This document shows positions 45,611 to 54,805 of a stretch of DNA of 64,000 nt, piece after piece (positions within the stretch are counted from its first letter, which is position 1; every line of letters begins with the position of its first letter). The notes beneath the pieces were generated by a model. It was given only the letters and a program-made list of their open reading frames with translations. It had not been told where the DNA came from and searched no databases. The DNA lies in contig JACOTM010000035.1 in NCBI GenBank assembly GCA_016178305.1, positions 1 to 64,000 on the forward strand. The letters run 5' to 3'. Source of the DNA: Flavobacteriia bacterium (lineage in GTDB: Bacteria > Bacteroidota > Bacteroidia > Flavobacteriales_D > Crocinitomicaceae). The translations under genes and the position numbers were made by a program.

Positions 45611-47113
45611 ATGGACTATTTATTTTCTTTGGTACAATCATTAAGCGCAACTGAAAAAAGATATTTCACGCGATTATCCACTTTACAAACACAGAGTTCT
45701 GTTAATCAATACGCAAAATTGTTTAACAAGTTATGTAAAGTAAAAAAATACAACGAGAAAGAAATTAAGCAAGAATTTAATGCAATTCATTTTCCACAAC
45801 TTAAACAAACCTTATATAAAAAAATTTTACAAGCACTTCGAATGTTTCATGCTTCCGAACATTTTGAAAACGAGCCGAACATTCATTTAACAAATTCAAA
45901 AATATTATTGTCAAAAGGTTTAGTTGACGAGGCCAAAAAAGAATTTAATCGCGCCGAAAAAAATGCTATTGCAAGTAATCTACCATTTGAAAAAGCAATG
46001 TTATTTCGTGATAAAAATTTTCAAAACACACGTATTAGCACAGCCCATGAAATTCAAGAGCGCCTTTCACAACACGATGAGTTTTGGGGTAATCATATCA
46101 AACAATTGGAAAATGAATTAAAATATGAGAAATTATTTTTAGAAGTTGAATTATTAAACAAACAATTTGAAGCTACTAGAAATAGTTTAGAAAAAAGAAA
46201 TATTAGTGACTTTTTACAAAATTTTCTATTAATTAATGAAAAATCAGCTGAAACTGCATATTCTAAAATTCTGTTTCACTTCATCAAAGGGTTGGCTTAT
46301 TATTTAAACAGCGACTTCAATTATTGTGAAAAATACATGCTTTTAAGTGCTGAATTATTAGAAAATAATCCATCCTATATTTCACAAAAAGAAGATATTT
46401 ACATCCGTACATTAGCCAATTTGTGCCTTGTTCAGCTTTATCAAAAAAGCAGCAAATTTGAGGAATCAATTCTCCGTCTAGAAAAATTCAAACCTTCATT
46501 TCCACACATTATTGATTACAAAAACTATTTAGTATTTGTACTTCAATTAATGAAACTCAATATGCATTTAGAATACACACTTGCTGTTGAATTAATTGAA
46601 ACGACCAAAGATTTTACTGAAAAAATTGAAAATCAAATTATTGAAAATCAAGAAATTTCACAAGAAAAAGTATATAGTATTTTCCAAAAAGTAACAGCTT
46701 ATCTAGGGAATAATCAACGTAAAGAAGCGAAAAAATTATTGTCTGATTTCATTCAAAAAAAATCCTATGCAATGAAAGAAGATGCTTTTATTTTAGCACG
46801 CGTTTTATTGTTATTTATTCATTTTGAATCCAAAGATAATCAACTAATTGAATCAGAAATGCGTTCCATTCAACGATTTTTACACGGTCGAAACAAGCTT
46901 TATTTATTTGAAAAACAGATATTGAAATTCATTTCAAATATGCTTGATGCTACAACACTTAGTGAACGAAAAGTTATTTTTTCACAATTAAAAAATGACA
47001 TGATGAGTTTAAAAAGTATGGACTTAGAAAAAAATGCTTTTATCTATTTTGATTTTTCCAATTGGATTAATTCATTTGATGAGACTGCTATTATTCAAGA
47101 AAAAACAGTCTAA
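45611..47113 (+). CDS. helical-repeat protein of unknown function
   Basis: The protein has 500 residues, no signal peptide and no membrane segment. It is almost wholly alpha-helical with TPR-like spacing, for example LTNSKILLSKGLVDEAKKEFNRAEKNAIASN and KILFHFIKGLAYYLNSDFNYCEKYMLLSAELLENN. The first 75 residues look like a separate helical head (LSATEKRYFTRLSTLQ). I do not recognise a named family. It stands alone between divergent and convergent units, with no clear functional neighbour. A scaffold role is the most that can be inferred. Confidence 0.75.
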   Translation: MDYLFSLVQSLSATEKRYFTRLSTLQTQSSVNQYAKLFNKLCKVKKYNEKEIKQEFNAIHFPQLKQTLYKKILQALRMFHASEHFENEPNIHLTNSKILLSKGLVDEAKKEFNRAEKNAIASNLPFEKAMLFRDKNFQNTRISTAHEIQERLSQHDEFWGNHIKQLENELKYEKLFLEVELLNKQFEATRNSLEKRNISDFLQNFLLINEKSAETAYSKILFHFIKGLAYYLNSDFNYCEKYMLLSAELLENNPSYISQKEDIYIRTLANLCLVQLYQKSSKFEESILRLEKFKPSFPHIIDYKNYLVFVLQLMKLNMHLEYTLAVELIETTKDFTEKIENQIIENQEISQEKVYSIFQKVTAYLGNNQRKEAKKLLSDFIQKKSYAMKEDAFILARVLLLFIHFESKDNQLIESEMRSIQRFLHGRNKLYLFEKQILKFISNMLDATTLSERKVIFSQLKNDMMSLKSMDLEKNAFIYFDFSNWINSFDETAIIQEKTV

Positions 47114-47146
47114 AATAGAATCAATGGAGAAATCGAATTTCAATTA

Positions 47147-47830
47147 TCATTCCCCTCCTCCACCACTCTGCCCGAAAGTAGAGAAACTTTGATCTGTTGA
47201 ATAATAATATATTCTAACCTGAGCGACATCTCTTAAAAAGTCAATTTTACCTATTTCAAAACGATTTATTTTCAATCCAGTTCTAGCTTCCAAATCAAAC
47301 TTCATATCAGCATAATGTTCTGGTTTGATTAATTCAATTCTTTCGTAAGTAATAATTTTTCGTGTTTCATGTTTTAATAACCAAAGATTCTCTAAGCCAA
47401 ACGTTAAAAATGTAATTACTCCATTTATTAATAACATTTCAGAAACACTGACTTTATTTGACGCTAAAGAATTAACAACACTAATACCAATGATTAAAAA
47501 CAAATAAGTCATTTCTTTAATTTCAATAGCATCCGTTCTATAGCGAATAATACCAAAAATGGCAAATAACCCAAGTCCCATTCCTGTATCAATATCTAAT
47601 TTCTTTAGGCTAAAACATAAGAAAAAGGTAATGGTACCAATCAAATAATAGGTAAACAAATAATCTTTACGTTTGGTTTTTGGATAATATAGCAATCGAA
47701 TAATGACTGTTAAAAAAAATAAATTTACACCCAACCTCAGTAATAAGGTATAAAAATCTTTTTCATTCCACCATGTAATTGTTTGATCCATAGGAAGTGC
47801 TTTTAATGCAATAATTAATGTATTATTCAT
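47147..47830 (-). CDS. DUF4956 membrane protein
   Basis: The 227-residue protein has four membrane helices between about residues 30 and 155. It contains GMGLGLFAIFGIIRYRTDAIEIKEMTYLFLIIGISVVNSLA, the core of DUF4956, followed by a soluble tail ending GQSGGGGE. A later ATG (MDQTITWWNEKDFYTLLLRLG) could be the true start. It overlaps the VTC gene by eight bases, so the two are translationally linked. DUF4956 and VTC genes occur together widely, which suggests a membrane unit acting with the VTC protein; the function is unproven. Confidence 0.88.
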   Translation of the reverse strand: MNNTLIIALKALPMDQTITWWNEKDFYTLLLRLGVNLFFLTVIIRLLYYPKTKRKDYLFTYYLIGTITFFLCFSLKKLDIDTGMGLGLFAIFGIIRYRTDAIEIKEMTYLFLIIGISVVNSLASNKVSVSEMLLINGVITFLTFGLENLWLLKHETRKIITYERIELIKPEHYADMKFDLEARTGLKINRFEIGKIDFLRDVAQVRIYYYSTDQSFSTFGQSGGGGE

Positions 47831-48587
47831 ATTTATTTATTTTTTGAAGTTTTAATAATTTTTCTTTAAATCTATTGTATTTTATATTCTCTTTTCCATA
47901 TAATTCGATTGCTCCAATACAATATTTACTTAATCTATACGGGCGTATTTGTTTATTTTTCATTAATTTAAAAAAAGGTGAATTCCTGTTAACAATTTCT
48001 TGTTTTAGCTCCGCAATTACCAAATTATTAAATTCTTTTTTATTATCAGACCATTTAAACGTTAATTGAAAATCCAAGGTTAATCTTTCTTTTAATTCAT
48101 TATTAACCAATGTAATTCTATGAAAAGAATTCCAAAGTTTTGGTGTTAAATTTATTGTTTTTGAAATATTTTTCTTTAAAAAAAATAATTGTTTTTCATC
48201 TAAAGTTGCAGGAATAGAATCAACGACAATTCTACTTTTTTTAGTCCTTCCTTTAATTTTATGTTTTATTTCTAAAAAAGTTAAATTAGATTCAACATAT
48301 TTTCTAAACCGAACTTTAAATCTATCAACTCTGCCAACATGATGATCATTGTAAAATTTAAAATTAGATTCATCATAATATAAACTTTCATAAAAAGGAG
48401 TTCTTGTCCCTTCAATTTCTAAAACTTTGTAATCATTTGATATTTCATTTAAAATTGCTTTAAATTCAATAAAACTAAACGCAAATTTGGTATCAACACG
48501 GTTCATTAATTTTACTTCATCCATCTCATTCAATGAAATTGGACAAAATTCACTCAAAACTGCACTTAATTCTTTAATTAATATCAT
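47823..48587 (-). CDS. VTC-domain protein (polyphosphate polymerase-like)
   Basis: Using the ATG at 48587 (MILIKELSAVLSEFCPI), the protein has 254 residues and is soluble. VTC-type tunnel motifs are visible: NRVDTKFAF, YYDESNFKFYNDHHVGRVDRFKVRFRKY with its basic residues, FLEIKHKIKGRTKKSRI and a C-terminal PYRLSKY-type segment. In yeast the VTC domain makes polyphosphate from ATP; the bacterial stand-alone proteins are less studied. An upstream ATG at 48614 overlaps the propeller gene. It sits between the SBBP gene and DUF4956 on one strand. Confidence 0.85.
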   Translation of the reverse strand: MILIKELSAVLSEFCPISLNEMDEVKLMNRVDTKFAFSFIEFKAILNEISNDYKVLEIEGTRTPFYESLYYDESNFKFYNDHHVGRVDRFKVRFRKYVESNLTFLEIKHKIKGRTKKSRIVVDSIPATLDEKQLFFLKKNISKTINLTPKLWNSFHRITLVNNELKERLTLDFQLTFKWSDNKKEFNNLVIAELKQEIVNRNSPFFKLMKNKQIRPYRLSKYCIGAIELYGKENIKYNRFKEKLLKLQKINKYE

Positions 48588-48603
48588 TTTACAAGTACTA
48601 AAT

Positions 48604-51507
48604 TTATTGTACAATTAATTTACCAAAAAATACGGAGTCATCTTCTTTTTTTAGCTTAATAATATATATTCCGCTATTAAGATTAATATTTTCCAAATTA
48701 AAGGATGAATCATTACTTATAAAAGTGGCAGCATTTTCCCCAGAAATTGAAACAATATCGAGTACAACTTCAGATTTATTTTTATTTTCAAATTGAATCG
48801 TCACATTGTTTTTCATCGGATTAGGAAAGATAAAAACATTTTTTTCTGTTTCTTTTATTTCACCTAAAGACAAAGGTGAATTATATTTAATTGTCACTAT
48901 ATCTTTTTGCCCGGCATTAGAAATACTATTTCCTGTAACATAAACATTGTAAGAAGCGTCTATCCCTAAAGCATTTATCCCATCATTTTGCAATATTTGA
49001 CCATCATAGGTTTTTGACCATATTTCTTGTCCGAGTGCATTGTATTTCCGAATAAAAAAATCAGAATTTGTTGCCGTTAAGTCCGTTTGTCCAACTACAA
49101 TAATAAATCCATTACCATCAAAAAGAACTTCCGAAGGAATGTCATCTAAATTGCCAACACCATTAATTACATTACTCCAAGTCTGTACCCCAGAAGTATT
49201 AATTTCAAAAACCACTATATCCAACTGTGTTCCATTATTGACTGTACCAGTTACAACCGTATTACCTAAGTTGTCATTTGCAACAGATACCCCTCTATCA
49301 TCACCTAAAGTACTGTTATATGTATTTATCCAATTTTGAATTCCAGAGGAAGCATATTGAATTGTAACAATATCATCATCATTTCCATTATCTTTTCTTC
49401 CTGTAACGGTTACATTTCCTGAATTATCTAAAAATAAATCTATTGGCCTATCGTTTCCGATTGTTCCATCATAAATTTGTTGCCATTGCTGTACACCTGA
49501 TGCATTGTAACAAATTGTCACAAAATCATCATTAGAACCATTATCACTTTTTCCAGAAACAAATACTTTACCGGTTTGCTGAGCACTAATACCTATCGGA
49601 ATATCAGTTCCATTTCCGTTTCCATTAAATCTTGTTGCCCATTGCTGAACTCCAGAAGAATTGTATTTTAGTGTCACATAATCTTCATTTAATAACATTG
49701 ATGCATCACCATCTGAATACCCTGACACAATTACATTTCCAGTATTGTCAACAAATAAATCTACTCCCTTATCTTCTCCATTTACAAGCGTATTATTATA
49801 TTGAGCAACCCACATTTGAACACCTGAAGAATTATATTTAATCGTTGTTATATCATAATCTGTTGCGTTTTCTTTTGAATAACCTGTTACATATATATTT
49901 CCTGTTTGATCTACTTTAATACCTGTAGCTTCATCACTATTGTTATCACTTCCATTGTAAGTCCTTGTCCATAAAGTATCCCCCAGAGCATTGATTTTTA
50001 CAACTAACATATCTTTTTCTGTTGAAGCATTATAAGTATATCCTGCTAAATAAGTATAACTACCTGTTGGATCAACATAAATTGCATTTACATTATCTGT
50101 ATTATCACCCTGACCATTATAATATTTAGCCCAAGATAAAGTCCCTGAATTTGAATATTTTAATACCAATGCATTTTTTTGTTGATTTTGAATTTCTGAA
50201 AATCCTAAAATATAAATTGAATTACTCGCATCTTGAATGATTGCAAGAGAATTCTCATTTAAATTTGATGTCCCTTGAAAAGTCTGACTCCAAACTAAAG
50301 TCCCAGCAGTATTATATGCTATTGTATAAATATCAAAATTATCAATCAAAGGATTATTGTTTCCATCAGATCTTCCAGTAACAATGATATTATTACTGTT
50401 CGCATCGAATAAAATGGATGAAGCTTCATCTGTCAAATCTCCAACTCCATTAAATGTTTTCACCCATTGCTGTATTCCAAAATTATTATACTTAATAGTA
50501 CAATAATCATAATTTGTTGTAGCACTTGGATCGTTATCTGTTTTCCCTGTCACATACACATTACCACTCCCATCAATGGTTAAAGCTGAAGCTTTATCAT
50601 TACCTCCAACACCTTGATACACAACTCCACCAATCCATTGTTCTACTCCATTGGAATTGTATTTCATGGTTAAATAATCATCATCAGTTCCATTGTTGGT
50701 ACGCCCTGTCACATAAACATTATCTACATTATCCAATTTTAGTTGAATAGGTCTATCATCCATACCTGAATCTAATGTTTTATTCCATAATACAGTTCCA
50801 TTTGCATCATATTTAATCGTAACAAAATCATCATCTGATCCATTATTACTTCGTCCTGAAATGATAGAATTTCCGTTACTATCACAAGAAATTGAAATTG
50901 AACGATCAGTCGAATTTCCTAAACCATTATAAAACTTAACCCATTGTTGAGTTCCAGAAGAATTATATTTAATTGTAACATAATCATCATTTGAAACAGA
51001 ACTTGTACTAACATTTGTTTGTCCAGTAACATATATATTTCCAGAATTATCCAGTGCTATTGAGTTTCCTTGATCATTATTATTCGAACCGTTATTATAA
51101 GAAGACATCCAAATAAGAGCTCCATTTGAATCATATTTTATCGTAACAATATCATCTCCATTATTCGAATCTCTAGAATACCCCGTAACAAAAACATTTC
51201 CTACCCCATCAGCAACAATAGAAAGTATTTCATCATCTTTACTTCCCAATCCATTAAAAGTCTTTGTCCAAAGTGTATCTCCTAAAGCATTGATTTTTAC
51301 TAATAAATAATCTTTTTTACTTCCATTTTTTACGGTATAGCCCGCTAAAAAAATATTGGTATTATTATCTTTTGCAGAACAATTGTATTTATCTGAATAA
51401 TCCCCTAAACCATTGTATCGATTTAGCCATTGTTGAGTAGGTTGTTGACTCCATAAAGAATTGAAAAAGCAAAAAGTGGTAATTAAAAAGATAATTTTAT
51501 ATTTCAT
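48604..51507 (-). CDS. T9SS cargo with SBBP-type beta-propeller repeats
   Basis: The protein has 967 residues: a signal peptide (MKYKIIFLITTFCFFNSLWSQ), about sixteen repeats of roughly 55 residues, and a type A sorting domain at the end (FIFPNPMKNNVTIQFEN to FGKLIVQ). The repeats have the pattern DDYVTIKYNSSGTQQWVKFYNG and GNIYVTGQT, as in the SBBP (seven-bladed propeller) family. It should be a large surface or secreted propeller, possibly two or more joined. No catalytic site is seen. It lies 16 bases upstream of the VTC gene. Confidence 0.88.
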   Translation of the reverse strand: MKYKIIFLITTFCFFNSLWSQQPTQQWLNRYNGLGDYSDKYNCSAKDNNTNIFLAGYTVKNGSKKDYLLVKINALGDTLWTKTFNGLGSKDDEILSIVADGVGNVFVTGYSRDSNNGDDIVTIKYDSNGALIWMSSYNNGSNNNDQGNSIALDNSGNIYVTGQTNVSTSSVSNDDYVTIKYNSSGTQQWVKFYNGLGNSTDRSISISCDSNGNSIISGRSNNGSDDDFVTIKYDANGTVLWNKTLDSGMDDRPIQLKLDNVDNVYVTGRTNNGTDDDYLTMKYNSNGVEQWIGGVVYQGVGGNDKASALTIDGSGNVYVTGKTDNDPSATTNYDYCTIKYNNFGIQQWVKTFNGVGDLTDEASSILFDANSNNIIVTGRSDGNNNPLIDNFDIYTIAYNTAGTLVWSQTFQGTSNLNENSLAIIQDASNSIYILGFSEIQNQQKNALVLKYSNSGTLSWAKYYNGQGDNTDNVNAIYVDPTGSYTYLAGYTYNASTEKDMLVVKINALGDTLWTRTYNGSDNNSDEATGIKVDQTGNIYVTGYSKENATDYDITTIKYNSSGVQMWVAQYNNTLVNGEDKGVDLFVDNTGNVIVSGYSDGDASMLLNEDYVTLKYNSSGVQQWATRFNGNGNGTDIPIGISAQQTGKVFVSGKSDNGSNDDFVTICYNASGVQQWQQIYDGTIGNDRPIDLFLDNSGNVTVTGRKDNGNDDDIVTIQYASSGIQNWINTYNSTLGDDRGVSVANDNLGNTVVTGTVNNGTQLDIVVFEINTSGVQTWSNVINGVGNLDDIPSEVLFDGNGFIIVVGQTDLTATNSDFFIRKYNALGQEIWSKTYDGQILQNDGINALGIDASYNVYVTGNSISNAGQKDIVTIKYNSPLSLGEIKETEKNVFIFPNPMKNNVTIQFENKNKSEVVLDIVSISGENAATFISNDSSFNLENINLNSGIYIIKLKKEDDSVFFGKLIVQ

Positions 51508-51722
51508 AGTATATAAGTTTGATATAATAACGTTTTATATTAACAATGGGTTGGACTAAATATACATTAAAATAAATAATCAAGAGCATATTTCTCTTAT
51601 AATCGCTAATTATTTTATATTAACAAATAATGTAAAATTTTCTAAATGACGGACAATCTACATTTAATTAATTGCAAATGAAATAACTACACAAACAAAG
51701 ACCCGAGTTAGAAATAAAAAAT

Positions 51723-51730
51723 TATATTTG
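51723..51730 (+). promoter_or_regulatory. promoter -7 element of the TPR-SpoIIE gene
   Basis: TATATTTG matches the TAnnTTTG consensus, 20 bases before the ATG at 51751. No clear -33 TTTG is present. Confidence 0.5.
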
Positions 51731-51750
51731 TTTACATATTTACTGATTTT

Positions 51751-53718
51751 ATGAAAAAAATATTTATTTTATTTTTTGCTATCGTTTGGATAAATAATTT
51801 GAATGCAAATAATAATATAATTCAAGCTGATTCAACATTAAAGCTCTTTTTTAGAAGCAAAAATAAAATAATCCGAATCAAAAAATTAAATGATGAATTA
51901 GAACATTGCTGGAGAATCGGATTATACGAGCGTGGATTAATATTAGCTGATTATACAATCCATTTCGCAAGTGAATATCACAATGAAATTGAATTAGCAA
52001 AAGCTCATTTAAACAAAGGTATTATTTATGATTTTATAGGTGAATATGCAAAATCTCTCCATCACTATTTTGAAGCTTTAAAAATACAAAATAATGAAAA
52101 AGACCAATTGGGTTTATCTCAAACGTATAACAATATTGGATTAATATATTCAAATCAAGGTGATTTTCAAAAAGCTGAATATTATCATGTGAAATCTCTA
52201 AAAATTTGTCGATCAATAAAAAATGAGAGTGGAATTTCCATCGCAATAAATAATTTAGGCATTGTTTATATGAATCAACACAAATATGATTTAGCATTAA
52301 AAAGCTATTTATTTTCTGTGAATTATGATAAAAAAAGCAAAAATGAAATAGGAATGGCTGATTCCTATTCTAATGTGGGAATCATCTATATGAAAATGAA
52401 AAAATTTCAAGAATCTGAAAAATATTTTTTAATGGCCATTCGAATTAGGAAGAAATTAAAAGACATCAATGGTATTGGTAATTCATATAATAATTTAGGG
52501 TCATTATATGTAAAGAAAGAAAAATACGATTTAGCAAAAAATAACTTCTACAAAGCAATCGGAATCGGAAAGAAAATTGGCGCAAAAATATTATTAGAAT
52601 ATGCATACGAAAACTTAAGTGATATTGGAGAAAAAACTGATGATTATAAGTCTGCTTTTATGTGCTACCAGAAATACAATGCTTATCATGATAGTATCAT
52701 AAATGAAGATGTTTTAAAAAGTCAAACCAAAGATGAATTACAATATATCTTTGATTTAAAAACAGCCAAAGAATTACATAAACACAATGCCATGCAAATG
52801 ACTAAAGAAAATAAAATTCAACGCCAAAAATTTATTATTATATCGAGTATTACATTGATAATAATTACATTTTCTTTAACTTTTATTCTGATTCGAAAAT
52901 ATCGATTTGAAAAAAATCAGAATTTAATAATTGAAGAACAAAAAGCTTTAGTCGAGTTAAAAAATCAAGAAATTCTATCTTCTATAAATTATGCAAAAAG
53001 AATACAAACAGCAATCCTTCCTCCTGAAAAACTTGTAAAAAATTATTTAATTAACTCTTTTATTTTATATATACCCAAAGATATTGTTGCTGGTGATTTT
53101 TATTGGATAGAACCTAGAGGGGAATCAATCATTTTTGCAGTTGCAGATTGCACCGGACACGGTGTTCCAGGAGCTATGATGAGTGTTGTTTGCCACAATG
53201 CATTAAATCGTTCTGTGAGAGAATTTGGATTAACCGTACCTGGGGAAATCTTAGATCAAACACGAAAAATAATTATCGAAGAATTTGAAAAAAGTGAAGA
53301 TGATGTGTATGATGGTATGGATATTTCTCTTTGCAATTTAAATTTTTCAACCAATAAATTACAATGGTCTGGCGCAAACAATCCGCTATGGTATATCAAA
53401 AAAGATACTTCTGAGATTCTAGAAATAAAGGCAAATAAACAGCCAATTGGTAAATATGACCATTATAATCAATTTGTAACTCATGAAATACAGCTTCAAA
53501 CAGGTGATTCTGTCTATTTATTCACTGATGGATTAGCAGATCAATTTGGGGGACCGTTAAATAAAAAATTTAAAACAAAAAAAATGAAAGAATTAATTTT
53601 ATCTCTCGGAAAGACTCCAATGCAAGAACAAAGGATTAAATTTTTAAATGCTTTCGAAAACTGGAAAAATGAGCATGATCAAATTGATGATGTTTGCATT
53701 ATTGGACTTCAAATATAA
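51751..53718 (+). CDS. TPR-containing SpoIIE-type phosphatase
   Basis: The protein has 655 residues. After a signal peptide (to about residue 20), TPR repeats run from about 60 to 330, with repeat units such as AKSLHHYFEALKIQNNEKDQLGLSQTYNNIGLIYSNQGDFQKAEYYH-type spacing. One membrane helix lies near 356-380 (IIISSITLIIITFSLTFILI). Then a short coiled link, and a SpoIIE/PP2C phosphatase domain (about 425-655) with VAGDFYWIEPRGE, ADCTGHGVPGAMMS and FTDGLADQFGG as metal-site motifs. It is a sensor-phosphatase anchored in the inner membrane; its anti-sigma or other target is not visible nearby. Confidence 0.9.
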   Translation: MKKIFILFFAIVWINNLNANNNIIQADSTLKLFFRSKNKIIRIKKLNDELEHCWRIGLYERGLILADYTIHFASEYHNEIELAKAHLNKGIIYDFIGEYAKSLHHYFEALKIQNNEKDQLGLSQTYNNIGLIYSNQGDFQKAEYYHVKSLKICRSIKNESGISIAINNLGIVYMNQHKYDLALKSYLFSVNYDKKSKNEIGMADSYSNVGIIYMKMKKFQESEKYFLMAIRIRKKLKDINGIGNSYNNLGSLYVKKEKYDLAKNNFYKAIGIGKKIGAKILLEYAYENLSDIGEKTDDYKSAFMCYQKYNAYHDSIINEDVLKSQTKDELQYIFDLKTAKELHKHNAMQMTKENKIQRQKFIIISSITLIIITFSLTFILIRKYRFEKNQNLIIEEQKALVELKNQEILSSINYAKRIQTAILPPEKLVKNYLINSFILYIPKDIVAGDFYWIEPRGESIIFAVADCTGHGVPGAMMSVVCHNALNRSVREFGLTVPGEILDQTRKIIIEEFEKSEDDVYDGMDISLCNLNFSTNKLQWSGANNPLWYIKKDTSEILEIKANKQPIGKYDHYNQFVTHEIQLQTGDSVYLFTDGLADQFGGPLNKKFKTKKMKELILSLGKTPMQEQRIKFLNAFENWKNEHDQIDDVCIIGLQI

Positions 53719-53724
53719 TGAAAT

Positions 53725-54360
53725 TCAAATTTTTCGTTTTTCGTTTTTCGCTTCTATTTTTTTACGAATAAATTTAAAAGAATAATGGGTTAAAAAACTT
53801 GTTCCAGCTCCCAACAAAGCACCTGCCAAAACATCTGTTGGGTAATGAACTCCCAAATACATTCTAGAATAACCAACACTTGAAGCATAGATAAAAGCGG
53901 GCGCAATAATATACCATTTAGGATATTGCAAACTGACCATTGTTGCTGTAGCAAATGCCATTGACGTATGTCCTGAAGGGAAAGATTTTGATCCTGCAAC
54001 CGAATGTTTATGAATATCATCCGGATAAGTGATGAATGGTCGTGTTCTGTTAAATGATTCTTTCAATACACTTGTAAAAATCCCATTTACAATTTGATTT
54101 GAAAATGACTCATAACTGTTCCACATCAATTCTGTTTTTTTTTGAATTTTACCATCAACAAACATTCCTATTGGAATTCCAAATGCAACATAAGAATCTG
54201 AATTTGAGAAACCCCGCATAATTCCTCCACCAAAAGAATTGTATTGATTATTTATTTTTTTAAGAATTGTAAAATCTAAATTTTGAGCATTCACTTTAGA
54301 ATGTAAAGCAACGATAATACAAATAACAATGAAAAATCTAAATCTAATTGAGTTCATCAT
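53725..54360 (-). CDS. PAP2-family phosphatase
   Basis: The protein has 211 residues and a signal-like N-terminus (about 1-25). The three PAP2 motifs are complete: KESFNRTRPF, PSGHTSMAFA, and SRMYLGVHYPTDVLAG. Members hydrolyse phosphatidic acid, undecaprenyl pyrophosphate or similar lipids at the membrane or periplasm. Its start overlaps the end of the HsdR_N gene by 17 bases, so the two are likely translated from one transcript. Substrate is not deducible. Confidence 0.9.
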   Translation of the reverse strand: MMNSIRFRFFIVICIIVALHSKVNAQNLDFTILKKINNQYNSFGGGIMRGFSNSDSYVAFGIPIGMFVDGKIQKKTELMWNSYESFSNQIVNGIFTSVLKESFNRTRPFITYPDDIHKHSVAGSKSFPSGHTSMAFATATMVSLQYPKWYIIAPAFIYASSVGYSRMYLGVHYPTDVLAGALLGAGTSFLTHYSFKFIRKKIEAKNEKRKI

Positions 54361-54796
54361 ATTGCGGTAAATTTTCTAAATAAATTAACTGATTATTTGC
54401 TCTATCAATTTTACAAAACACATGATGAATTCCGTTTGTCATCATTAAATAATCAACTGAAAGTTTAAAATTATATTGTGCTATTTGATGAAATATTTTT
54501 TCATTTAAAGCAACATCAACAGACTTACATTCAACAAGTAAAACAGGATTATTATTCTTGCTGAACACCACTATATCGCACCGTCTAGAAAGCTTATTAA
54601 TTTTTAGTGAATATTCAGAAGCTATTAATCCTAAAGGCACTCTTAAGTGATTCACTAAATAATGAATCACATGTTGGCGCACCCATTCTTCTGGAGATAA
54701 TAACAATGTTTTTTTTCGCGCAATACACCAAACGAAAATTAAGTCTCCTTTCTTTGAAAGTTTTAAATTTGCTTTTGGTAAAGAAAGTGCATGCAT
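54344..54796 (-). CDS. HsdR N-terminal domain protein (PD-(D/E)xK type)
   Basis: This 150-residue, single-domain protein matches the N-terminal domain of type I restriction R subunits (HSDR_N_2). RRCDIVVFSKNNNPVLLVECKSVDVAL provides the D...ExK nuclease-like triad, with the Asp at about residue 77 and the ECK 16 residues later. No helicase or specificity part exists, and no hsdM or hsdS is nearby, so it is not a restriction system. Small stand-alone copies are common in Bacteroidota next to housekeeping genes, with unknown role. Its start lies ten bases downstream of the ald stop. Confidence 0.85.
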   Translation of the reverse strand: MHALSLPKANLKLSKKGDLIFVWCIARKKTLLLSPEEWVRQHVIHYLVNHLRVPLGLIASEYSLKINKLSRRCDIVVFSKNNNPVLLVECKSVDVALNEKIFHQIAQYNFKLSVDYLMMTNGIHHVFCKIDRANNQLIYLENLPQYDELN

Positions 54797-54805
54797 GTAC
54801 CAGAA

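Noticed and set aside
54344-54796. Type I restriction system
   Set aside because: Only the N-terminal HsdR domain is present; no helicase part, hsdM or hsdS lies nearby.
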